From CAZHOV01 sp964534315 (lineage in GTDB: Bacteria > Bacteroidota > Bacteroidia > Chitinophagales > Saprospiraceae): a DNA stretch of 33,271 nucleotides. The stretch lies in the NCBI GenBank assembly GCA_964534315.1, contig CAZHOV010000046.1, positions 1-33,271 on the forward strand, read 5' to 3'. Positions 8,317 to 15,739 of this stretch are shown here, in pieces. The number at the start of each line of letters is the position of its first letter. Position 1 is the stretch's first letter. The notes under the pieces were generated by a model. That model was given only the letters and a program-made list of their open reading frames with translations, made no database searches and had not been told where the DNA came from. A program made the position numbers and the translations under genes.

Positions 8317-10236
8317 ATGAGTATCATTCAAAAAACACATATCATCCTAATCTTCTTGTTGTTTATAGCCTTGCCGCTCACAGCGCAGCCTACTAAGCAG
8401 CAGGAGAAAGAAGCACCCGCCAAAAAATCACGGAAGGCTGAGATCGATTATTTGGAGGAAGCCCGATCACTTAAAACTACGGACCCCAACCGCGCTATAA
8501 GACTGCTTGAAGAAGCCATTGTAACCAGTAAGCGCAAAAACAACCTGTCCCGGCAAGCAGAAGCATTTTTCTTATTGGGAAAGATCTATGAAAAGATTCA
8601 ACAAACAGATCTGGCCCTCCAGCGTTATCAGCAGGTGTTGGAATTTATTTCTGAAAAGGAAAACAGAGAACTATTTGTAGACGCTTGGTTTCAAATTGGA
8701 AAATTATATACTGAGAAAAAGGAGGTACCCAAAGCCGAAGAAGCTTTAATGAGAGCAGCTAAAGCCAATAACACCCCCTTAAAAAAACGCCTGATCGAAG
8801 AAGCTTTTGCCGATCTGGAAGCAACCAAAAACAACTACCAACAAGCCATCAAACAATACGATAAACTTCAACAATACTATACAAAGAATAATGATAGCCT
8901 CGCCATCGCCCGCATCGAAGCCAAAAAATCCCAAGCGTTCCTGAATACTAAAGACCGGGGAATGGCCAAACAGTCCTATCAGAGAGCGCGAAGTAATTAT
9001 CCAAAGAATAAAATGGATTACCAGGATTACCAGGTGATCGAACAAACCAATCAAATCCTTTTGGAAAGCGCCGAAGATGAAGCCGAAAAGCTGGAGCAAG
9101 GATTAGAGAATATTTCCTATCAAAAAGAAAGTGCTATCCCCAGCGAAGCTGCTATTGAAGAACAACTGCAACTCGCTGATATCTACATTGAAAGAGGCGA
9201 GATGGATGAAGCCGAAAAGTATGTTACCGCTTCCAAAAATTTGGTTGACGACAAAGTAAGCCCCGAAAAAAGCGCCAAAGTCTTTAAAAAATCTTCTGAG
9301 CTAAAACTAAAAAAGGGAGCTTATGAAGAAGCCCTGGAGGATTATCAACGCTATATTACAGAAAATGAAAAAGTACTTCAACAAAAGCAACAAGAACTCG
9401 ACCAACAGGTAGCAATTTTGAAAAATCAAAAAAAGATCGACCTCCTGGTTAAAGATTTTGCGATCGAAGAAAAGGAATCACAACTATTGCAAAGTCAGAT
9501 CTTTTCTCAAAAGATCATTATTGCCTTTCTTGGAATTTTACTGATCGCAGCATTGATATCGTTTTATTTCATTTGGAAAAATGTAAATGCCCGGAGACGC
9601 GCCAATCAACTGCTTTACCTCAAATCATTGAGGACTCAAATGAATCCCCACTTCATTTTTAATGCCCTCAACAGCGTGAATCACTATATCCACAAAAACG
9701 ACGAACGAGCAGCCAACCGCTTCCTGTCCGACTTTTCCAAATTGATGCGCATGGTGTTAGACTATTCTCAACTCGATTTCATCACTATGGAAGAGGAACG
9801 CAATTTGCTAAAGCTATACCTCAAATTAGAACATATCCGGTTCAAAGATCGGTTTGACTATGAAATAAATGAGCCTGACAATATTGACTTCAGCGCTATC
9901 GAAATCCCGCCCATGCTCATTCAGCCATTTGTAGAAAACGCGGTATGGCATGGATTGCGTTACAAAAAAGAAAAGGGATTTCTGTCCGTCACCTTTACGA
10001 AAGAAAACAATGTGCTACAAATCGATATCAAAGACAACGGGATCGGCCGGGAAAAATCCAAGGCGCTGAAAACCCAAAATCAACAAAAATACAAGAGCAC
10101 AGGCCTGCGCAATGTCAGCAAGCGTATCGACCTGATCAATAAAGTTTACCAAAAAAAATACGATCTTGAAATTAATGACCTGAAACCCGGGCAAGACGAT
10201 CCCGGTACATTCGTTCGCATAAAAATACCATTTTAA
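8317..10236 (+). CDS. TPR-containing sensor histidine kinase (LytS/His_kinase type)
   Basis: This 639-aa kinase starts with a signal peptide ending near TAQP (residue 25), followed by TPR-like helices to about residue 350. A coiled coil and one membrane helix come next (about 400-420), then the cytoplasmic His_kinase domain. The phosphoacceptor is His445 in QMNPHFIFNALNSV. The ATPase N-box has Asn541 in ENAVWHGL, and the G1 box is DNGIG from Asp573. The TPR part should be periplasmic, where it could sense a protein or envelope signal. In this family the kinase phosphorylates LytTR-type regulators, and such a gene follows 73 nt downstream. The ATG lies just after the gap; a start further upstream cannot be excluded, but the signal peptide fits this one. 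Confidence 0.93.
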   Translation: MSIIQKTHIILIFLLFIALPLTAQPTKQQEKEAPAKKSRKAEIDYLEEARSLKTTDPNRAIRLLEEAIVTSKRKNNLSRQAEAFFLLGKIYEKIQQTDLALQRYQQVLEFISEKENRELFVDAWFQIGKLYTEKKEVPKAEEALMRAAKANNTPLKKRLIEEAFADLEATKNNYQQAIKQYDKLQQYYTKNNDSLAIARIEAKKSQAFLNTKDRGMAKQSYQRARSNYPKNKMDYQDYQVIEQTNQILLESAEDEAEKLEQGLENISYQKESAIPSEAAIEEQLQLADIYIERGEMDEAEKYVTASKNLVDDKVSPEKSAKVFKKSSELKLKKGAYEEALEDYQRYITENEKVLQQKQQELDQQVAILKNQKKIDLLVKDFAIEEKESQLLQSQIFSQKIIIAFLGILLIAALISFYFIWKNVNARRRANQLLYLKSLRTQMNPHFIFNALNSVNHYIHKNDERAANRFLSDFSKLMRMVLDYSQLDFITMEEERNLLKLYLKLEHIRFKDRFDYEINEPDNIDFSAIEIPPMLIQPFVENAVWHGLRYKKEKGFLSVTFTKENNVLQIDIKDNGIGREKSKALKTQNQQKYKSTGLRNVSKRIDLINKVYQKKYDLEINDLKPGQDDPGTFVRIKIPF

Positions 10237-10238
10237 TG

Positions 10239-10301
10239 GGTTTCCAAAGATCCGGGTTTTCAGATACGATGGCAACCCTGAACCCTGAAAACCCGGAAAC
10301 C
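10239..10301. repeat. intergenic ACCC-type repeats forming an inverted repeat
   Basis: The kinase-regulator spacer is built of degenerate ACCCTGAA/ACCCGGAA units on one side and their complements on the other. They form a perfect 12-bp inverted repeat (CCGGGTTTTCAG at 10252-10263 and CTGAAAACCCGG at 10285-10296) around a 21-nt loop. The units resemble the octamers near 19271-19414. In the mRNA this would fold into a hairpin between two co-transcribed genes. Confidence 0.65.
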
Positions 10302-10309
10302 TTGACAAG

Positions 10310-11056
10310 ATGACTATAAAATCAATCATAGTAGACGACGAACAAGATAGCCGCTCTATCATAAGGGGCTATATGAAGAAGTATTGCCCTCAGGTAGATG
10401 TCAAGGCGGAGTGTGCCAATATACAAGAAGCCCAAAAAGCCATTCAACAGTTTGAGCCTGACTTGGTATTTTTAGATATCGAAATGCCTTATGGCAATGC
10501 TTTTGATTTATTGGAACAGTTAGAAAAAATTGACTTTGAAGTTATTTTCATCACAGCCTTTAGCAATTATGCTGTTCAGGCATTAAACTTAAGTGCCGCC
10601 CATTATATTCTGAAACCAATTGATATTGATGAATTAATCCTTGCCGTCGAAAAAGTGCAGGAGCGGCTACAAAAAGATGCCGACCTGAATCACGCTAAAA
10701 TCCTGCTGGATAACATTTCCGGGCTGAACACGCAACAGCAAAAAGTAGTGCTTCCATTGATAGACGGCTTCAAGGTAGTGCGGCTGACAGATATCTTATA
10801 CTGTGAAGCCCAGGAAAATTTCACCTGCTTTTACATGCGAGATCGTAATAAGCATATGATTTGCAGGAAACTGAAATTTTATGAAAACGCATTGAGCGAA
10901 CATGGTTTTTGTCGCATACACCGGTCCCATCTGATCAATCTCGAATATGTGAAACAGTATATCAAAGGGAAAGGAGGAACGGTCGTACTGGAAGACGATA
11001 CTCAACTACAGGTAGCGAATTCAAGAAAACAGGAATTTTTAAGTCGATTTAATTGA
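10310..11056 (+). CDS. LytTR-family response regulator
   Basis: The 248-aa protein has a receiver domain followed by a LytTR DNA-binding domain. Receiver landmarks are complete: the acidic pair in IIVDDEQD, phosphoacceptor Asp56 in LVFLDIEMP, Thr82 in FITAFS, and Lys102 in YILKPID. The LytTR part begins near residue 145 and carries the usual signature around DILYCEAQENFT and FCRIHRSHLINLEYV. These regulators bind direct repeats upstream of targets as dimers. It follows the TPR histidine kinase on the same strand after 73 nt, which strongly suggests a cognate pair. The targets are not evident; the nucleotide cyclase 53 nt downstream is an obvious candidate, but it has its own promoter-like sequence. 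Confidence 0.95.
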   Translation: MTIKSIIVDDEQDSRSIIRGYMKKYCPQVDVKAECANIQEAQKAIQQFEPDLVFLDIEMPYGNAFDLLEQLEKIDFEVIFITAFSNYAVQALNLSAAHYILKPIDIDELILAVEKVQERLQKDADLNHAKILLDNISGLNTQQQKVVLPLIDGFKVVRLTDILYCEAQENFTCFYMRDRNKHMICRKLKFYENALSEHGFCRIHRSHLINLEYVKQYIKGKGGTVVLEDDTQLQVANSRKQEFLSRFN

Positions 11057-11074
11057 TCCGATCATCCGTTTGGG

Positions 11075-11105
11075 TTGGTTGTTACTGATTGGAGTTGTAA
11101 ATTTG
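11075..11105 (+). promoter_or_regulatory. candidate Bacteroidota promoter of the cyclase gene
   Basis: TAAATTTG (11098-11105) matches the -7 consensus TAnnTTTG exactly, and TTG (11075-11077) lies 20 nt upstream as a -33 element. The predicted transcript start would fall at or very near the ATG at 11110, implying a leaderless or nearly leaderless mRNA. Confidence 0.4.
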
Positions 11106-11109
11106 AGGT

Positions 11110-13053
11110 ATGCAAAACAAATTGAATCGCCAATTAGCAACGGTCATGTTTTCAGATATGGTCGGCTATTCCAAATTTATGGATGAAGATGAATCGAAAG
11201 CACTTAGCCTTCGAAAACAAATGGAGGGTATGTTAAAGGAATTAATCCCTAAATATGGCGGTCAGATCATTCAATATTATGGAGACGGCGCGTTAAGCAC
11301 TTTCGAAAGTTCGGTAAAAGCAGTAGAATGTGCCGGTGCGTTACAGACCATTTTCAGAACAGAGCAACCTACGGTACCTGTCCGCATCGGTATCCATACC
11401 GGCGATATTGCGGTGGATGAAGAAGGGGCTTATGGCGAATCCGTAAATATTGCTTCAAGAATTGAGAGCTTTGCTGTACCGGGCTCCGTTTTCTTTTCTG
11501 CCAAGGTCTTTGACGACTTAAAAAACCACCCGGATATACAGACGATAAGACTGGGGGAATTCAATCTTAAAAATATCCAATTTCCACTTACGATCTTCGC
11601 CCTCCAATCAGATCATGTCATTGTTCCTCCTGTAGAATCACTAGAAGGGAAAGGAGAACGGTTGAGTAAATCCATTGCTGTACTTCCTTTTGTCAATATG
11701 AGCCCGGATCCTGAAAATGAATACTTTAGTGATGGTATCTCTGAAGAGATATTAAACTCATTGACCAAAGTCGATGCGCTAAGGGTTACGGCGCGGACTT
11801 CCTCTTTTGCCTACAAAGGCAGAAGCCTTGATGTCCGCAAAATCGGAAAGGAACTTGGCGTAGAGGCCGTGTTGGAGGGAAGCGTTCGTAAGGCTGGCAG
11901 TCGGGTGCGCATCACGGCTCAACTGATCGATACCGGGGAAGGATTTCACCTGTTTTCGGATACCTATGACCGTACGTTAGATGATATCTTTGCCGTCCAG
12001 GATGAAATTGCCCAGAAAATTGCCAACCAACTCCGCGAAACGTTAGGCCTGAATGAAGTCGCTCAGGGATTGGTTGATATTCCTACCCAAAACATGGAAG
12101 CCTATGAGTTTTATTTGAAAGGGACTTTCCATTGGAACACCTATACTCCGGTGGGTGCCCAGAAGGCTATCCAGTTTTTTAAGCAAGCTATTCAACTCGA
12201 CCCTTCTTTTTCTAAAGCAATGGCAGAGCTTTCGTTTTGCTATTCCTTCCTCGGAGCAACAGGGCGCATGCCAACCGCTGTCGCTTTTTCTGAAGCTATG
12301 CAAAATGCGCAGGATGCCCTAAAGATCAACTCAAATGAGGTAGATGCGCTCTGCGCCCTCGGGCTGGCACAACTTTTTTTCAAATGGGACCTTGTAGCGG
12401 CCCAGAAATCATTTGATAAAGCACAACTCATTAATCCAGGTTCTCTTACCTTCTTACAAACATATGCCCTCTTTTTAAACGCCAAAGGCCAGTTTGAAGA
12501 AGCGTTAAAATTTATCCGGCAATGTATTAAGATTGATCCTTTATCCGTCATGCCCAATGTATATCTGGCAGAAGCCCTTATGCTAAATCGAAAATTTAAA
12601 GAGGGACTCATTCAAGTAGACAAAACCCTGGAAATGTTTCCTAACTATATCTTTGCTGTTTTAGTTAAGGTCTTTATATATATCCAATTGGAAGAATATG
12701 AGAAAGCCCTCTCTGTCGTTGATGCTGTAGACTTGCCCCTGGAAGCAAAAGTGAAAGAACTCCTGCCTGTGAAAGGCTACATTCTCAGCTTGATGGATCG
12801 CAAAGAAGAAAGCCGGGCTATTTTAAGCACCTTGAGCAGTATTCAAGAACAGCAACCTGAATCACTATTTTTCGAAATGTCTATGGTTTATTATGGACTT
12901 GGAGATATAGAAGGCTGTTTCAATTGCCTTTTCCAGGCTGCTGACCAAAGAGTAGGCGGCCTGATTTTTATGTTGCACAATCCGAATTGGCGTGCATTAA
13001 AAGAATACCCCCAATATGAAGAGTTGATAAGGCGCATGAATGTGAAGGAATAA
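11110..13053 (+). CDS. class III adenylate/guanylate cyclase with TolB-like and TPR regions
   Basis: This 647-aa soluble protein begins with a class III nucleotide cyclase domain (about 1-170). Metal-binding Asp16 (FSDMVGYS) and Asp59 (YYGDGALSTF) are present, as are Asn113 and Arg117 in GESVNIASRIES, the residues that orient the ribose and stabilise the transition state. Catalysis is therefore plausible; ATP versus GTP preference cannot be read reliably. A TolB-like N-terminal region follows (about 190-310, SIAVLPFVNMSPD and EAVLEGSVRKAG), then TPR-like helices to the end. This architecture is widespread in bacteria with many cyclase paralogues. It has no membrane segment, so it probably works in the cytoplasm, with the TPRs binding a partner. 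It lies directly after a LytTR two-component pair and converges on a minus-strand gene only 4 nt away. Confidence 0.92.
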   Translation: MQNKLNRQLATVMFSDMVGYSKFMDEDESKALSLRKQMEGMLKELIPKYGGQIIQYYGDGALSTFESSVKAVECAGALQTIFRTEQPTVPVRIGIHTGDIAVDEEGAYGESVNIASRIESFAVPGSVFFSAKVFDDLKNHPDIQTIRLGEFNLKNIQFPLTIFALQSDHVIVPPVESLEGKGERLSKSIAVLPFVNMSPDPENEYFSDGISEEILNSLTKVDALRVTARTSSFAYKGRSLDVRKIGKELGVEAVLEGSVRKAGSRVRITAQLIDTGEGFHLFSDTYDRTLDDIFAVQDEIAQKIANQLRETLGLNEVAQGLVDIPTQNMEAYEFYLKGTFHWNTYTPVGAQKAIQFFKQAIQLDPSFSKAMAELSFCYSFLGATGRMPTAVAFSEAMQNAQDALKINSNEVDALCALGLAQLFFKWDLVAAQKSFDKAQLINPGSLTFLQTYALFLNAKGQFEEALKFIRQCIKIDPLSVMPNVYLAEALMLNRKFKEGLIQVDKTLEMFPNYIFAVLVKVFIYIQLEEYEKALSVVDAVDLPLEAKVKELLPVKGYILSLMDRKEESRAILSTLSSIQEQQPESLFFEMSMVYYGLGDIEGCFNCLFQAADQRVGGLIFMLHNPNWRALKEYPQYEELIRRMNVKE

Positions 13054-13057
13054 TTTA

Positions 13058-13465
13058 TTACACAAATAACTCCTCCTTTGAATGTCCTTTGATGCTCCTG
13101 CGACTAAAGAAATAGTGGATCAATAGTCCGATCCCCCAAGCAACTGCCTGAACGAAAAGCCCTTCAAGTGCCGGTTCATACCAACCCAGGATCAGAACAA
13201 GTGCAATGAACTGAATGATATTTACAATAATATAAGTGAGAAGATGGTATAAAAACCCAATATCTTGACGTGTTTTCCGAATTGGATCTTTCACCCCATT
13301 AAAGTAACCTGCCGCAAACATCCCTACACCATAACCGATCGCCATAGGCCAAATCTTTGCATACTGCGCCGTAGCAATCCAGGTAAATAAGAAATAGGAA
13401 AAAAGACTAGTTAAGATAATTGCGGTGAAGGCAAATTGCGTTGATTGTTTTGTCAATTGTATCAT
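13058..13465 (-). CDS. 2TM-domain membrane protein
   Basis: The 135-aa protein has four hydrophobic segments. The second half matches the Bacteroidota 2TM domain: an FLYHLLTYIIVN helix, a short loop, and a second helix ending in WGIGLLIHYFF. The function of this domain is unknown. It is often found near PadR or LytTR-type regulators, and here it lies 43 nt downstream of a padR-like gene on the same strand, so it is probably co-transcribed with, and controlled by, that regulator. Between them is a T-rich stretch without a clear hairpin. Its 3' end converges with the cyclase gene. Confidence 0.8.
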   Translation of the reverse strand: MIQLTKQSTQFAFTAIILTSLFSYFLFTWIATAQYAKIWPMAIGYGVGMFAAGYFNGVKDPIRKTRQDIGFLYHLLTYIIVNIIQFIALVLILGWYEPALEGLFVQAVAWGIGLLIHYFFSRRSIKGHSKEELFV

Positions 13466-13508
13466 ACTATTTTTTATTTTTTTTTAGGCAATGCTCTACA
13501 ATCGGTAT

Positions 13509-13892
13509 CTATAGAGGATTCGCCGTTTGATGATTAATTAATTGAACTATTTTTTCGTTGTAAAACAACTTGATGTTCCGGTCAATAAACCGTTTAAGTA
13601 GTACCTTCCCTAAAGGCGTAAGGAAATAATACTTCCGCTCCGGCCCTTTATGTCCGGGACGCATCTCATAATCGACCAACTCCACTTCGTAAAACTTCCG
13701 GAGCGCCCGGTAAAGACTCTGATCTTTGCAGGTCATCGCCCCGTCCGTCAACTGGTCGATCCGTTCTTTTATCTCCTCCTGAAATAGTGATTGCTCCTTT
13801 AAGGAAAGCATGATCCAAAAGGTGAGTTGCCCCTTCTTATAGGTCTCCTCCCAGTTGACCAGAAGTTTTTCTAAATACTTTTCATCATTCAT
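13509..13892 (-). CDS. PadR-family transcriptional regulator
   Basis: The 127-aa protein is a winged-helix regulator of PadR type. It shows the N-terminal helix GQLTFWIMLSLKEQ, the recognition region around CKDQSLYRALRKF, and the wing PGHKGPERKYYFLTPLG. A short C-terminal helix would allow dimerisation. PadR proteins are usually repressors that control themselves and a neighbouring membrane protein or transporter. A perfect 10-bp inverted repeat lies only 5 nt before the start codon, where bound protein would block transcription, so autoregulation is likely. The downstream partner is the 2TM membrane protein. The inducing ligand is unknown. Confidence 0.9.
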   Translation of the reverse strand: MNDEKYLEKLLVNWEETYKKGQLTFWIMLSLKEQSLFQEEIKERIDQLTDGAMTCKDQSLYRALRKFYEVELVDYEMRPGHKGPERKYYFLTPLGKVLLKRFIDRNIKLFYNEKIVQLINHQTANPL

Positions 13893-13897
13893 GTCTT

Positions 13898-13926
13898 CTT
13901 GTATTATTCATGTTGTATAATACAAG
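13898..13926. promoter_or_regulatory. palindromic operator before padR-like gene
   Basis: Perfect 10-bp arms CTTGTATTAT (13898-13907) and ATAATACAAG (13917-13926) are separated by 9 nt. The site occupies positions -6 to -34 relative to the padR-like ATG. Size and placement suit a dimeric PadR repressor acting on its own promoter. Confidence 0.7.
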
Positions 13927-13971
13927 TATAACAAAAATGAAGTGGAATGTCAAGTATTTAAGAGAGAAATC

Positions 13972-14013
13972 TAAAAAAAATGAGTCATTCCGACACTAAT
14001 CTGAATAACTCAT
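13972..14013 (-). terminator. possible terminator downstream of the phosphatase gene
   Basis: On the minus strand an imperfect 10-bp hairpin (ATGAGT and ACTCAT arms, one mismatch) is followed directly by eight T. It could end the transcript of the phosphatase lipoprotein. The stem is AT-rich and the loop is 14 nt. The surrounding 308-bp spacer (13893-14200) otherwise holds the operator and a degenerate GGAT-containing phrase near 14100-14145. Confidence 0.4.
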
Positions 14014-14163
14014 TTCATTGATAACCAATATATTTATAGCTAATTACAAATGTTCTCGCTGTATTTCCTTTTCCCCTTTTTCCTTGTTCCTCTTCTAACA
14101 GGATAGGCCGCAGATTTTACGGATTTAAAGGATACCCGCGGATATTCTTCTCTGATTTTCCAT

Positions 14164-14203
14164 CTTTCTTACTTTCTTACTTTCCCTCTTTCCCACTTTC
14201 CTA
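14164..14203. repeat. octamer array CTTTCnnn x5 overlapping a stop codon
   Basis: Five perfectly phased 8-bp units, CTTTCTTA, CTTTCTTA, CTTTCCCT, CTTTCCCA and CTTTCCTA, run into the minus-strand stop codon at 14201-14203. Only the last three positions of the unit vary. The GTTGAAA/GTAGGAAA array at 27096 is related on the opposite strand. Confidence 0.8.
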
Positions 14204-15343
14204 TTCCTCCGCTTGGGCTCGAATATAGTTTTGGTAGTGGACGTTTGGATCGACGGTGTAGCGGTCTCGCAACAGTTGAATATCCTGTTCGGTGTAGCCA
14301 AATTTTTCTTTCAGGTAGGGCTCTATGCCGCCATATTCTTTATCGATCACCTCAAACATAGCGTCGAAATATTCATCTTGCACTTCAAAAGCATAAAGCA
14401 GGGTTTCATTATCAATCCCTAGTAATCGGGCCTTTTTCATACCGCTGCGGTTGGCCGGGTAGCGATAGTAATTGGAAAGTAGGTAATCGTCGCGAATGAC
14501 TTCTTTTTCCACACCAAGAGCTGCAAGGAGTAGGCCAGAAAGCAGGCCGGTCCGGTCTTTTCCTCCGGAACAGTGATATACCAATGGCACTTCATTTCCT
14601 TCTTTCAGCATATCCATGACCGGTTTGAAATCCAGGGCTACGCTATCGGCCATCATATGCATGAGGTTGGTAAAGTAGACCTTGGCTTTTTCGCCCTTGA
14701 GTTCTCCACCCAGAATCTTTTTCTTTAAGGCTTTATAGGTTGCTCCTTCGGCGTCACCGATCGGGAATCGATAGTAGTCTACACCATCTGGGAGCTTATT
14801 GGGGTCTTTTTTGACTTCGATATCATTTCGAAGGTCGCAGACGGCTTCGATGCCCAGGTTATCAAAGTACTCGACATCCTTTTTAGACAGATCTGAAAAT
14901 TTACTAGAGCGATAGATCTTGCCCCATTCCACGATGCGTCCGTCTTTTGTAGGAAGACCTCCCAGGTCTCGGAAGTTGGGTGTTCCTTTCAATGGAATTT
15001 TACGCTCCGAGCTAATAGTGACGTCACCATTTGCTGAAACAATGCCAAAAAATACCCGCTGGTTTTCTTCATAAGCAGGCAAAGCTAAAGCGGTGCCTTC
15101 CGTTTCCGCCACCGGCTGCGTCCAGTCGATATTATCAGGCGAGCCAATACCTTTATAGATCTCATAGTGCCCGGGTGCTTCGAACTCTAGGTTATAGCCA
15201 CCTTTGACCTCCCGCTCTATCGCCACCTCTTCTTCTAATGGTCGCTCCGGCATGATTAAATATTTATCTACCCCACAACTTACACAACTTAGAAGCAGGA
15301 TGGAAAGCATAAAGGTCAAAGCAAAAAATTTGAATACGTTCAT
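14201..15343 (-). CDS. lipoprotein tyrosine phosphatase-like protein (Y_phosphatase3 type)
   Basis: This 380-aa lipoprotein carries a protein tyrosine/serine phosphatase domain in its second two thirds. The N-terminus is a lipoprotein signal with cleavage before Cys20 (LLLSC). Residues ~40-115 look like a beta-rich, fibronectin-like domain. The phosphatase part starts with TPNFRDLGGL (121-130), typical of this family, and contains the P-loop H257-C258-S-G-G-K-D-R264, so nucleophile Cys and Arg are intact. Asp263 within the loop is usual for the family. It probably dephosphorylates a protein or phospholipid substrate at the cell envelope; the substrate is unknown. It stands alone on the minus strand, divergent from the PhoX-like gene, with a 396-bp spacer between. 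Confidence 0.88.
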   Translation of the reverse strand: MNVFKFFALTFMLSILLLSCVSCGVDKYLIMPERPLEEEVAIEREVKGGYNLEFEAPGHYEIYKGIGSPDNIDWTQPVAETEGTALALPAYEENQRVFFGIVSANGDVTISSERKIPLKGTPNFRDLGGLPTKDGRIVEWGKIYRSSKFSDLSKKDVEYFDNLGIEAVCDLRNDIEVKKDPNKLPDGVDYYRFPIGDAEGATYKALKKKILGGELKGEKAKVYFTNLMHMMADSVALDFKPVMDMLKEGNEVPLVYHCSGGKDRTGLLSGLLLAALGVEKEVIRDDYLLSNYYRYPANRSGMKKARLLGIDNETLLYAFEVQDEYFDAMFEVIDKEYGGIEPYLKEKFGYTEQDIQLLRDRYTVDPNVHYQNYIRAQAEE

Positions 15344-15739
15344 AAATAGTTGGTTCTGATTTTTGGATTATAATTCAATTTATTCTAAAATATACCGTTC
15401 TGAATTTCTTCGTGCTGAAACGAAAAAATCGCTTATCCTAGTATAGAACAACTCCCTCCTCCCCTTTTGTTACGTAATTTTTACAAACAGATGTTCCGGG
15501 GCGGACATTCTACCAGATTACTTTTATTCTATTGCTGTAAAATAGGGTAATACGGGCTAGTCTACCATATTATAAGAGTGGGAGAGAAGGAAAACTCAAC
15601 GGTTAATCTATAACAATAACTGAAAATTTAGGGAAAGGGTTCCTGTGAAACTATAGTATAATATTGATATTTTTTTCCTACCATTAAAGGGATTTTTAGT
15701 AACTTTCGAAAGCAAATTCAATCTAAAATATCTTTTCAC
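15344..15739. other. divergent spacer, no gene seen
   Basis: This 396-bp region should hold the promoters of the phosphatase (minus) and PhoX-like (plus) genes. I found no exact TAnnTTTG element with proper spacing; TAACTTTC near 15698 is the nearest on the plus strand. No repeat array or coding frame stands out. Confidence 0.5.
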
